Source: Saccharomycopsis fibuligera x Saccharomycopsis cf. fibuligera
Lineage: Eukaryota; Ascomycota; Saccharomycetes; Ascoideales; Saccharomycopsidaceae
Assembly (NCBI GenBank): GCA_001936135.1
Contig: CP012816.1
Location: 1,243,501 to 1,307,500, forward strand
DNA length: 64,000 bases
Direction of reading: 5' to 3'
The notes under the pieces: generated by a model
Seen by the model: only the letters and a program-made list of their open reading frames with translations
The model's database searches: none
Told to the model about the DNA's origin: nothing
In this document: piece by piece, positions 22,217 to 32,545 of the stretch
Position numbering within the stretch: the stretch's first letter is position 1
How the letters are laid out: each line of letters begins with the position of its first letter
Made by a program: the position numbers and the translations under genes

Positions 22217-23670
22217 AAGTTTTGGAATTTATTGTAGTTGTGCTCGGGAAGTCAAAACGAAAACGCTGAGTGATATTTGGCCAAGTGATCAAAATGTGTA
22301 GCCAAGAATGAAAGTGAGAAAGTAGGACGAAAGGTGATAGCTGGCACTGGCGGGAAAAAAAGGAGTTAAACGAAAAAGTGGAAACGCAGCGGAAGAGGAA
22401 AAAAAATACTTGAAAAAAGCACGAAAAAAGCACGAAAGCCCCGACAAAGAGGATTATTAGTAGAACGAAAAACAAAATGGGCTGAGTTGACAGCGGCAGT
22501 CAATCAATCAGTAGTAAAAAAAAAAAAAAAAGCAGGATGGAGAAACTGAATGGGGCAACAGAGGTGGTGTTTGAAGGTCTAAAAGTTGATAAGACCCAGA
22601 CAGACCCAAAGTTGAACAAAGAAGCTTTGAGCGTTTACGTGTTAATATTTACCAGCGCTAGCAGCTGCTATAATGGCCACTACGGCCCCACTAGACTAGG
22701 CGGATTTTCTACTTGAGCACTACTTGCTGTTCGCTGGCATTAAATTTCAAAACCGTCGGAATGCTGAAACTAAAGCACATTCAAAGTACGGGCTACCATG
22801 GTGCGAGAAGTGTGCTGTGGGTTAAGAAGAAAACTTTAGCCACTGCAGCGACGAAATAAAAAGGCAGAGTTTCCAGCGGTTCTATTTTGCTATTCTGGCA
22901 GTACTGCTGTCTCAATCAGCAACAGCGGTAGGGAATCCTTTTCAATATTCATTGAGTGCTGCTGTCTGGACGCTACGATAGCGGTGGCTGATTGGACAGC
23001 GCACCAAGAAACTGCCGTTTAGGAAATAATCCGTCGCTGCGATACAACGCGTAATTATGCGCCTTTGCGCGGCTGTCACAGTTGGCTGTGCGTGATTCAC
23101 GCTTTTTGTACTTGAATCAAGACAATCGTAAATATGACAACATTCCAGTGTGCGTGCACTGCGCTGCTTTCTGGGGTGTGACAGTCTTACCGTAGGCAAT
23201 GGCGGCGTGTGGGCACTATATCAGGAGCTCTGTCCTCAGTTACTACTTGCAAAGCCGGGAACGTCAAATTGCCCCCGTTCCAACCCAGTTTTGGGTACTT
23301 GCACCACTGAATTTAATCTGTATAGCGGCAGAAGACAGAAAAAGCTTGTATTTATAAAAAATGCAGTGTACTCTTAGCCTGCTATGCTGCAGAACGGCAA
23401 GCCACAACCTGTCGAATTATAATTCGCAGTCGACGTAGAGAAAAAAGTAGCATACAAACTGTCAGAGAAGATAAACATAATCTTTATTGAGATCAGGACA
23501 TCATATTATCTATCCTAAGAAAACATTAACAAAGTACAAACAAACGCCCCCCGAAAAGAACTGGGTAAATATTAAACCTTGAAAAGACAAATTCGTAGCG
23601 ACAAGTAAACAAAGAAAAGAGAAAACAAAACACTAAAATACACTTTATATGAAAAAACAAAACCCATCAA
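22084..23670. other. intergenic upstream of DCK1
   Basis: About 1.6 kb with no supportable gene. It has a 33-nt A run (22182-22214) about 100 nt upstream of the DCK1 start and an isolated ACGCGT at 23047-23052. GC content is somewhat higher around 22.6-23.4 kb. Confidence 0.55.
22182..22214. repeat. poly(A) tract, 33 nt
   Basis: Uninterrupted A run (T run on the DCK1 sense strand) in the DCK1 promoter. Confidence 0.95.
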
Positions 23671-24042
23671 CTAAAAGTCAGCATTGTCATTGTAATCTAT
23701 AGCAGTGCCGGCATTCATACTATCATCCATGTATTTCTCGGTATTGATTTTGTTTGCAAACACTTCAGCAATCAAAGCAGAGTTTGTGCTATCATGATTA
23801 GCCAACGTTGTATGGCACAACTCTTTTAGATGGTCAGCTTTGAACACCACTATCACGTTCAATAGCACGATAATGGTCAAGAAGATAGACAAGTTTCTAA
23901 TGTTGCAGAAAACGCGCTTGCAGGAAGATCTCTTGCTACTGTTGCTACAGCATTCCAGCTGTCTAGTCTGTGCCTCGAGGTCCTTTTCCAGAAGCGATTT
24001 TGAGTCGGCGCTAAAGCTGATATTGTCCTGGTAGCCTGGCAT
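23671..24042 (-). CDS. orphan small single-pass membrane protein, 123 aa
   Basis: ATG-initiated frame of 123 residues that I do not recognise. The N-terminal 45 residues are polar and carry clustered cysteines (ECC, SSC, VFC), possible acylation or disulfide sites. One strongly hydrophobic segment (about 52-68, LSIFLTIIVLLNVIVVF) would span the membrane, and the C-terminal half is acidic and polar. Basic residues (KRSSCKR, about 37-43) sit just before the membrane segment, so a cytosolic N-terminus is predicted by the positive-inside rule. It stands alone, with 2.9 kb of non-coding DNA upstream and 1.6 kb downstream, which suggests either heavy regulation or a chance frame. The clean membrane segment and ATG start argue for a gene. 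No function is assigned. Confidence 0.5.
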   Translation of the reverse strand: MPGYQDNISFSADSKSLLEKDLEAQTRQLECCSNSSKRSSCKRVFCNIRNLSIFLTIIVLLNVIVVFKADHLKELCHTTLANHDSTNSALIAEVFANKINTEKYMDDSMNAGTAIDYNDNADF

Positions 24043-26056
24043 CGTGTGTAGTATATTGAGGGAGACGAGATTTGTTTGAGATTTCTGTGGGAGAAAAGAT
24101 GGACGTCTCTTAAGGTCAAAGCAGAATGAGACAGGGACGTATGCGGGGTTTAAATATCAAGAATGGAGAGCGAGACAACAAAGAAGAGAAATGGAAGGAA
24201 ACCAATGAGTACCAACGAGTTGCGGAAGGACAATTTACCAAGGGTCTGGCGCTCATTTTATATTGTTTTGTTTTATCAATTGAAAGTGTGTAAGTGGTAA
24301 CAGGTGAAAGCAGTTCAAACGTGGATGCTGCTCCTGCATCCTCCTGCCTTCTGCTGCATTCTGCCAAACACTGGCCATGTGGGTTTCCGCATTGATCGAT
24401 CGCTGCGCTCCAGCTAAAGCCAACCGCCAACTACAAAGCTTTCCTTCTCTTGCACGTGGAGGTGCCAGCTGTTAACAGCTGCATACTGTCTCCGGAGTTA
24501 TCCTTCAAGGTTTTTGTGTGGTTGTTGCTGCTTTAGGGGGTTATCACTAGTTGGTGTTGGTGTTAGTAGTGATAAAAGCCACCTGAGCGTACGCATTGTC
24601 AGAATAACAGATTGTTCACTATTCGGAACACACATGTATGATACTGGTTGTAGTCGAGTAGAGGGATACAATAATGACTGGCCATCGTATGCATGGTCCT
24701 CAGTTTTCCACAATGCAACTTTCTTTTGTTCCATCCTGCCGCCCTTGTTTTGTTAAAAAGAATGAAAGAGAAAAAGAACCCTACTTTTTTCCCTCTAAAA
24801 CCACGTAATATAGTGTTGTTTCCGCTCCGAGCCGCATAAAGCCGGCCAGCGCTCTCTTTCTCTTCTGGTTAGCACGCAGAGACTCAAAGAAAAAGTCGTC
24901 TGCATGTTATCCAGATCTGTAACAGCCCAGCTGCATTGTCCGGCAGCACTAGCTGGTGGCTACCACGTTTCAGTGATGTTAGTAGCTACCATGACACTTT
25001 TTTCCCGGGACAGCAATTCATAACCTTGTCTTCTGCCCCAACTCAAGCAATATTCATATGGTTCCAAGCCTCAACACTTCAACAATTGCTCATATTGCTA
25101 TACAGCCAAAAAGTCCTATTTCCCGCAGCAGCAACCTTCAGGCTTCTCAAACTTTGTGTTCAGGTTGCCAACTATGTTTTTCTTTCCTTCGTACTCAACG
25201 CAGCACAGCGTGTTACCGTATTGTGCACAAACACACTCGCGCTAGCTCGTAGGCAAGACGGTTCTTGAAACAACTCCACGGTTCAAGTTTCATCTCCAGG
25301 ACTTACAATCTACCAGACCAGCAAAGGTGGTGCTCATTTGCATGTTGGGGACATGGTAAACATGTAAATGAGATGTAATAGTGACATCCCTTGGCAGTAG
25401 CTCCTAGAGGACATCAACTGTGAAACAGTTTACCTGACAACCGAGTCCGTTTCGCAAAGCCTAACATCGTATGGCAGAAACCACAAATGAAAGAAACCAA
25501 AATTCGAAAACAACATGGGTCTTCAAAATGAGCCCTGGTGAACTGTGATGTACACCAAAACAACCTGACTGGATTCTGATAAAAGCACTATGCGCCTTGC
25601 CGTGTCCTTCTTTTTAGTTAATGTATAATATGGCAAAGTTGGAGAAAAAAGGTTTTCGTAAGGTTGTAAAGTTGGCACTGCTGCTGAAAGCCTGTACTTC
25701 AATTTTGCTGTTCGCTATACTAGGCTAAAGAAATTGCCATTGAGATATTCAGATATCAATGCTAGATAGCTTGCAGCAAAACTGTACATCTTTGAAATTT
25801 ATCGCCTTGGCTTATTTTGTCTTGGCATCAATTTATTATATGGCCGCGTCATCATAGCATATAGATGTCGGCCGATATATGCTACTTGGTCAGATCAGTT
25901 GCTAGGTTCCAGCATAACACATCTTGAGCAATAGTGCCTGAATTTGTGTTTTGTTGAGAATTTCAGATGGAATAAAGAGTGAAGAACAGGAAGAAAATGG
26001 GCCTCCTAATATCCTTGTCTCTGTGCATTATATGTTCCAAGGTCCAAGATTCAATA

Positions 26057-26090
26057 TCCAATTTCCAGTATCCAATTTCCAATTTCCAAA
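26057..26090. repeat. short direct repeats of a CCAATTTCCA-like unit
   Basis: Three to four near-copies in tandem within about 35 nt, slippage-type structure. Confidence 0.7.
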
Positions 26091-26688
26091 CAGCGACATC
26101 TAATATTCAACCATTAATACTGGAGCTCGAAGTTTGCTAAACTTTTTGCACTTTATTGGTAAATAATTGTTCGACAAAGCAAGGCAACTGAGAAGCAAAG
26201 TTTTTACCGAAAATAGAAATTGAGTTTCGGCAAACATTGAGAATCAAATTCAATTTTAAATTTAAATAGTTCTTTTTTTTTTTTTTTTTTTCTTTCACTT
26301 ACTGTCTTATAGTCAAATAATACCATAGCAAAAAAATAACACAAGCTTAAGCGAAAAAAGCGTAGTCATATAAAAGGAATCATCAGAAATGATGCGAAGT
26401 CAGAACGCAAGAAAAAAGGCGAAACCTTTTATGGAGAGCCTACCAGTCTAGAGTGTGTATGCTTGCATATGGAATTACCTGTACGACGTTGTGCGCTCTC
26501 TGCCTTAAGCTAAAACAACCAGGAAATAAAGTGTTATTTGTGATATAAAAATAAAAAAAAGAAAATTTCAATACGTAAATATATATTCATTTTATTTTCA
26601 AAAGAATAGAAGCAGTCAAGGCATGTATTCATGCATGTTGACGCGGATAGTGTACGAAGGGTAAGGTATTATCGAGCCTTGCTTTTGT

Positions 26689-26689
<1 letters not shown>

Positions 26690-26722
<33 letters not shown>
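26690..26722. repeat. poly(A) tract, 33 nt
   Basis: Uninterrupted A run about 270 nt upstream of the SRB7 start. Confidence 0.95.
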
Positions 26723-26724
<2 letters not shown>

Positions 26725-26990
26725 ACAGAAAAACAGTGAGCTGACAAGATCGGGATCTCCATATACGGAAGAACAATTTGGAGTTTTGACGCATTACATG
26801 TCGTCGAAACACCGGACTCTGTCGGCTTTATAAGCTTCACCAAATTGATTATTCTATTAGACTTTCTGTTGTTCTTTGACTTTTTTAATTAATAGAAACC
26901 ATAAGATACTTTCATCAAGCACCCTTTTCTCATCTCAAGTCATAATACTTACAACACGGTATAATACAACACAACATAGCGCAACACAAT

Positions 26991-27484
26991 ATGGCAGACA
27001 GATTGACCCAATTGCAAATATGTCTTGATCAGGTACGTTCAGTCAGTTACTCGATCATGATGTCCTATTTCAAGTCGTGATTAACAAACTAACGATCTTC
27101 TTTTAGCTCCTCGAGCAATTTTGCGCGACGATAAACTACGTAAACACTAACCACGACTATGTCCCCAGCGAAAACGAAGAACGAATGGTGGACAAAGAAG
27201 CCACAGTCGCCGAACCGCAAGACTTCAAAGACACAATGAATGAACTATCCACTGACATAATATTGAAAACGAGGCAGATTTTCACAATTATCGAATCGTT
27301 GCCTGGGGTAGGCGTCTCTACCGAAGATCAGCTTAGCAAGATTGAAAGCTTACAAAATCAGCTGATTTTGGTGGATAAGGAATTGAAAAGAGCAATAAAG
27401 GAGAAGAATGAGTTATTGGATTGGTGTAACGAGTTGATTAATAGTGTTAGTGATGAGATTACCGATAGTTCTCGATTTAGCTAA
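26991..27484 (+). CDS. SRB7: Med21/Srb7, Mediator middle-module subunit (one intron)
   Basis: Exon 1 is 26991-27032 and exon 2 is 27107-27484, giving 139 residues. Med21 heterodimerises with Med7 in the Mediator middle module, the hinge that carries activator signals to RNA polymerase II. MADRLTQLQICLDQ joined to LLEQFCATINYV reproduces the near-invariant Srb7 start (MTDRLTQLQICLDQ...EQFCATLNYI in baker's yeast). DELSTDIILKTRQI-like sequence (NELSTDIILKTRQI, about 67-80) and SLPGVGVS follow, then a coiled-coil C-terminus. Donor GTACGT, branch-like AACTAAC and acceptor TTTTAG define a 74-nt intron. The exon 2 frame alone would begin only at an internal ATG (27185), which would lose the conserved N-terminus. 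Confidence 0.96.
27033..27106 (+). other. SRB7 intron, 74 nt
   Basis: Donor GTACGT, branch AACTAAC at 27087-27093, acceptor TTTTAG; phase 0, after codon 14. Confidence 0.93.
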
Positions 27485-27900
27485 AGTTGGTGTTGGGATT
27501 TTTCTGCAAACGGTGAGCTTCTAGTGTGAGAAGCACAAAAGAAGAGAAAAGGCAAAGGTTTGATATATATTGAGTCTCAGGTATATACAACTTTACGCTT
27601 TTTATCATTCGTTTAAATTGTTTTTGTTTACGAAACTGTCATGATTTTATTTTTATTTCGCTTTTTTTTTCCAGCGTTTTTTTCTTTTTTCTATTCAAAA
27701 GCTGTTTTGAGTTTCAAGTTATTGGTCATTATCTTAGAACTAGCCTATATTCAACAAGTTCGGACTATCAGATCTACAGCTGAAGGTATTAAAAAACATA
27801 AGCAATGATGCTTTTTTGTTTTTTCATTTTTATTTTGGTTTTTCATATTTGCGATGAAATGAAAATGGATAGTAACAAATATACAAGAGCAAAAACCGGT
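27485..27900. other. intergenic between convergent SRB7 and GYP1
   Basis: About 415 nt of T-rich 3' flanks. Nothing else seen. Confidence 0.6.
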
Positions 27901-29898
27901 CTACCTTAAATGTGCGCTAGCGTTTTTATATAGCGTTTGCAACATATAGGCTTCACTAAGCAATAATTCAATATCTTTTTCGCTCCAATTCTTGGTGGGC
28001 AAACTTTGCAAGAAAATCATAATCTCCTGGAAGTCCATCTCTTTAATCTTGTCTGACCACTTTACCAAGAATGCAGCACACACGTAGACGTGAAACTCAC
28101 TAAATCCGCTACTTCCCTCAGTCAAATATGTATCCCACATTCTTATGATATGAATGATATTCAACTCCCTCATCAACAAACAATTCATCCAACGGAAGGA
28201 AAACTGCAAGAATTCAATTCCTTCTTTTTCCAAATGGCAAACTAGTTCAGGATCTATCCCATTTGTCAAGTCCTTCAACTCGTTAACTTGGCGAATAATG
28301 CCCGGCTGCGCATGAATGTAATTGTCCTGAATAGAATCAAGTAATTTTGTCAAACACCAGTACGTATCTGCTTCCACCACTTCAAACACCTCATTTGGGA
28401 TTCCAGCTGGATCAATATCGCCAATATCAATACAGTTAGCCCGTTCAATATTCACGTAAGCGGCAAGAAAGACTTGGAAAAATGGGGTGCATATGTCATT
28501 TATTCCTTGAACGTATCCGCTAGCAGGGTGTCTAACTGCCCACAAGTACAAGATTCGTTCCAAAGAGCGCTGTATCACCGGATAGCTGTATAGTTTTATA
28601 TGCGGATTAGTACGTGGGATATCAATGGAAATTTGGTGCCAAGTAATTGTGTCTTTTTCTTCTTGCATGACGCGAGTAATTTGGTCAGCGTAATCTTTTC
28701 TTTTACGCTGCAAGGCATTTATTCTTCTGTCAAAATTCGTGGACAAGTAGCCAGAGAGTAACTGCCAAATTATAGACTTTAACTCATTTGGTATTCCGTT
28801 CCATGATAATTTTTTTAAATCTTCCAAATTGATGTTTTGTTGCTGCAAAACAGTTTTAAACTTGTTGTATCTCGATATCGAGGCATTGAGTTCTTCTTTA
28901 GCCCCGCTAGTGTCAATCAAATTTTCATCATATCTGGAAATGTTTGGTCCTTGGACAAGCTTCAAGATAAATATAGGATCTTCCATGATTTTCTTGTAAT
29001 TTTTGCGTAATATTGGTGGATGCGGTTTCTCTTCTGGATCATCGAAATTAGTGTTTCTATTATTGATACTATCATTGCTGGTTTCATTAAGGCCTTTTGT
29101 ACTAGTATAAATAGAATTGTTGTTGTTATTGTTACTATTGCTATTGAGTAAATTTCGCTGAGAGCCCATATGGGACAATATTAGTGAGGATGGATTATTA
29201 TTATTATTATTATTAACGCTTGAGGCATTGGTATTGAGGCTATAAAGCCCACTAGAGTTTGCGCCTGAGGATAGTGATGCTGATATATTAACTGCTGGAT
29301 AGAGTCCAATTTCTCTATTCGGAGCCAAATCTAAAGAGCTCGATTTGCTATTATTCACACTGATGGACTTATCCACATCTGCATCCCAATCATCATCAGA
29401 ATCCATATAAATATTGCTTTGAAAAGGATGGCGTTTTTTTTTTTCCTTTTTGGGTTTTTCAGAATGGGTTTTGCGAGAATGGGTCGCTGTTGTGCTGCCT
29501 GACTTTTTAGGCTGTGATGAAGAAATATTGAGGTGTGAAAAAGAAGCGCCAATGACTTTTGGGTCATCGGCAATAACCGATTTAGTAGCGGTTGGTGAGC
29601 TGGAAGTTGCTTGTTTGGCGCTGGTTTTAGAAAGAGATCGAAGAAAGGAGTTCATTGAAGTACCTTTTCCACCTCCTTCACCAAACATGAACTCGTTTTG
29701 ATCTAGAGTTTTAAGGTTAGTAAAAATGTTGGTCTTCAATAATAACAAAATATGATGGATACGCTGCCAAAGTATACGTACAAATTTGAGTCATTTCCTA
29801 CATGATAATTATAGTTAGTAATCGGTCTCATAAACAAATGCAGCAAAGCACCAAACACGTCTACTTACCGGCTGTTGCGCTGCATTTTTCTTGGGCAT
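27901..29898 (-). CDS. GYP1: Gyp1-like TBC-domain Rab GTPase-activating protein (two introns, 16-nt exon)
   Basis: Proposed exons are 29898-29869, 29797-29782 and 29702-27901, in total 1848 nt and 615 residues. Gyp1 is the cis-Golgi GAP for Ypt1 (also Sec4). After a Ser/Asn-rich N-terminal third, the TBC domain (about 310-590) shows WNGIPNELKSIIW, the arginine finger in IDIPRTNPHI, YVQGINDICTPFF with the catalytic glutamine, and WCLTKLLDSIQDNYI. These match yeast Gyp1 closely. The long exon has no ATG until 20 codons in; upstream sequence in the same frame is closed by a stop, so an unspliced start would be at 29688. The spliced model starts MPKKNAAQQP, adds EMTQI from the tiny exon, and enters the main exon in frame. 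Both introns have good donors, TACTAAC and AG. If splicing is wrong, only the first 20 residues change. Confidence 0.85.
29703..29781 (-). other. GYP1 intron 2, 79 nt
   Basis: Donor GTACGT, branch TACTAAC (complement of 29716-29722), acceptor CTCTAG; phase 1. With intron 1 it leaves a 16-nt exon, and only the combination of both restores the main reading frame. Confidence 0.8.
29798..29868 (-). other. GYP1 intron 1, 71 nt
   Basis: Donor GTAAGT, branch TACTAAC (complement of 29814-29820), acceptor TGTAG; phase 0. Confidence 0.8.
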
Positions 29899-31466
29899 GG
29901 TCACCAATGTGCAATTATAGACTTTTAATGCTTCTCTTGACCTGTCAAGTATAATAATATTTGAAACTTGTTAGCTTGGTTATTGACAAACAATAAAGAC
30001 TTCAACAGGCAAACCAGCCTCTGAGTAATTTTTTAAGACAAAAAAGACCAAAAGATTGACAGCAACGGATTTCCGTTGTTTTAGTATGTGCGTGCCTTAA
30101 AGTTGTCTTGCTCTTCGATGACGATGATGTTAATGAATGTGGAAGTAAGTGTCAGTAAGCCTTTTCCAGCCAAAGTGTTTAAGAAAACGTATAACTTTCG
30201 TTATTCCGGGGGTGTCATAACGTGATTTCCGGGAGTGAGTAGTTACGGTTACATGCATATTTCCTTCTTCGTGCCACAACATGCGACGAAGGATAATGCT
30301 ACAATCTTCCTACAGTCTTTGTGAGCTGTGAAAATGGATAATATTCACATGAATGGGACTTGCAACGTTTTTTTTCTTTTTATAATTCTTACTCTTTGAC
30401 TGAACAATTTTGAGTCTTTTTTGCTGTATCTAAATATACAGCTTGCTGTTGGTATACTAAAGCCGTATCGGTTGCTGTTGTTCACAAGTGCAATTGCTCA
30501 CTACAAGCCATTAAACACATTTTCTGCAAGAATCTCAAGATGCTTCTCTTGAAAACCCGTTTCTTGTTTTTAATACAGTGATGTGGGTATGCTGTGGTTA
30601 AAAAAACGAACAAAATATTACCTTAATTTATTGTTCTCCCGCGGACATTAAAATTTTCAACACCCCATTCACCCCCAAAGTTGACTCTGTTCTTCAAGAA
30701 TATTAATTGAAAATATTTTAACACAATTGCTTCATATATATCATTCCAAAATAATTTGCGTATTGACTATGAAGATTAAGTTTGAATTTATTAAGCTGTT
30801 ATAGCAAAAATTTGGTCTTCTTTTCCCACATAAAGATTGATTTATTATTTATATATAATGATAGAAAATGTAATCTTATAAACTTATCTATATAGCATAT
30901 AAGGTATAATTCAATTGCTATTATACAGGGAAAACTCAGATAAGTAAAATTCCCATTATAATTAGTTGGAAATCTTGTAAATTTTTTGAATTTGCAATGG
31001 AAAGAGAGAAGATTTTTCATGATTACAATTTCGTTTTGTTTTGTTGTTTATTATAATAGTTAAATAGTAAAGGCCTCACTTCAGTACCATCTTCCACTCA
31101 CCAAGAGAAAAAAATATCTAATCCATTAGCATAGTAATGTAGTTAGACGTTGGAACGGTTTTCCAATTGAAGTCTTTATCCTATCATAGCGAGTGTGTTT
31201 TCTTTGGAATATCAAGCAGTTGTCTTTATGTATTAGTTATCCTGTATCACAGGATAGAAAAATAAGACTTGGCATCAGAAATTGCATACATGCATATATA
31301 TTATTGCAAAACCGTCTTTACAAGAATTAATAAAAATGAACATTAAATTCACACCATGAAATTCAGACTTCTATATGTACACGTTAGAGGATGAATTGAA
31401 ATGATAAAAGATGAAGAAACAAAATATAACAATATAAGCAGAAAAAAAAAGGAGGAACTGAAAAAA
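29899..31466. other. intergenic upstream of GYP1, downstream of MRPL20
   Basis: About 1.6 kb with no supportable gene. AT-rich, particularly 30.6-31.4 kb. A TGATG-rich stretch near 30117 recalls a C box but has no matching D box at a sensible distance. Confidence 0.5.
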
Positions 31467-32021
31467 TTAAGCATCTTGGTACCAGCTTTCCTTTCTTTTT
31501 TGGCGATCAACTCTAGCTTGAGCTCTTCTTTTAGACCACATTGACTTGATAGTTGCCAATCTGTCGCTCATATCATCAAGTCTTTCCTTTGGTGTGTCAG
31601 CAACCAAACTTATAAAAAATTCGGAGCACTGATATTTGTCTGCCAATACCTTCTTGGTATACTTGTATGGATCACTTTCTCTTAAAGTCTTGATTTCTTC
31701 CATTTGCTCAGCGGTCAAGTTGTATTTTTTATCACGCACTTCGCTCAATGGTGGCATATTCGATATGTCGGCAGCGGTATATTCTGGGGTGTCAACTTTT
31801 CTTGGATCTTTCTTTGGCAAGAATGCATTTGGGGTCTTTTGCAAAGGGCTTGGTATTGATGGAGACGGTTGGTAGTATACACCTGGTTCGATCTTCTTTG
31901 GCTTGAAATTTGATGGGGCGCTTCTTGATTTGTATTTACCTTCCACAGCGAGTTGTTTGTGGGCTATAGCGAGAAAACGCTTTTGCACCTGTATACTGGA
32001 CTTGACTAACTGTGACACCAT
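31467..32021 (-). CDS. MRPL20: mitochondrial ribosomal large-subunit protein Mrpl20 (mL58)
   Basis: A 184-residue protein of the yeast MRP-L20 family, a fungal-specific component (mL58) of the mitochondrial 54S subunit. The N-terminus (SQLVKSSIQVQKRFLA) is basic, Ser-rich and free of acidic residues, as in a matrix-targeting presequence. The conserved C-terminal half has LTAEQMEEIKTLRESDP, a helix-turn-like CSEFFISLV and the diagnostic RLATIKSMWSKRRAQARVDRQKRKESWY, which corresponds to RLKAIKSRWGPIRKKAREDRTRRKELLY in baker's yeast. Length is close to the family norm (195 aa). Start is the first ATG. It is divergent from PRP16 with a 524-nt shared promoter. Confidence 0.9.
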   Translation of the reverse strand: MVSQLVKSSIQVQKRFLAIAHKQLAVEGKYKSRSAPSNFKPKKIEPGVYYQPSPSIPSPLQKTPNAFLPKKDPRKVDTPEYTAADISNMPPLSEVRDKKYNLTAEQMEEIKTLRESDPYKYTKKVLADKYQCSEFFISLVADTPKERLDDMSDRLATIKSMWSKRRAQARVDRQKRKESWYQDA

Positions 32022-32545
32022 TTTTTCGATTTATTGTTATTGTTGTTACTGTATAACTCTGTAGTACTGGTGATGTTTTTTTTAAAAAAGCAGTGCACTG
32101 ATTGATGCCATATACCGCTAGGACTGAAAAATTTCATAGCCGATGATTGATTGATTTTCTTTTTCGCCTGCACGAATCGATTGAAAATTTGGACTACAGA
32201 AAATATCCATTCAAATATCATTACCCGTCGCTGGTGCTGCAAAACAGGTAGATCTCACTTTTTGTACAAGACCCCCTTATTATATACACCTTTGTCAAAA
32301 AAATGAATTCGCATAATAAGTCTGGCTAATGAAGCTTTAGAGTGTTTGCTTTTGATTGTACGTTGTCTGGAGTCTTGTTCAGAAGATGGCAGAAGAGAGA
32401 GACCTATCACCGTTAACGAGGCCGGGTAACTATTAAGCGACCGCATCTTGACATTCTATATTCGGTTTATAATTTCTTCAACATCTTGGATGCGATGAGA
32501 TGTGCTAGTATTACGCCAGCCAAATAAAACGGGAGCATTATTAGC
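32022..32545. other. divergent promoter region of MRPL20 and PRP16
   Basis: About 520 nt; contains a PAC-type GCGATGAGA at 32492-32500 near the PRP16 start. No gene seen. Confidence 0.55.
32492..32500 (+). promoter_or_regulatory. PAC-like motif (GCGATGAGA)
   Basis: Matches the PAC element bound by Dot6/Tod6 in ribosome-biogenesis promoters, 46 nt upstream of the PRP16 ATG. The position is nearer the ATG than usual. Function is inferred. Confidence 0.4.

Larger units (their letters stand above)
24043..26990. other. long intergenic region between the orphan ORF and SRB7
   Basis: Almost 3 kb, the longest gene-free stretch here. Several frames of 60-110 codons between 24.5 and 25.3 kb have no domain character. 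It holds a micro-repeat of CCAATTTCCA-like units (about 26057-26090), a 19-nt T run (26273-26291) and a 33-nt A run (26690-26722). It could contain a non-coding RNA or a large regulatory region, but I see no tRNA, snRNA or snoRNA signature. Confidence 0.5.
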
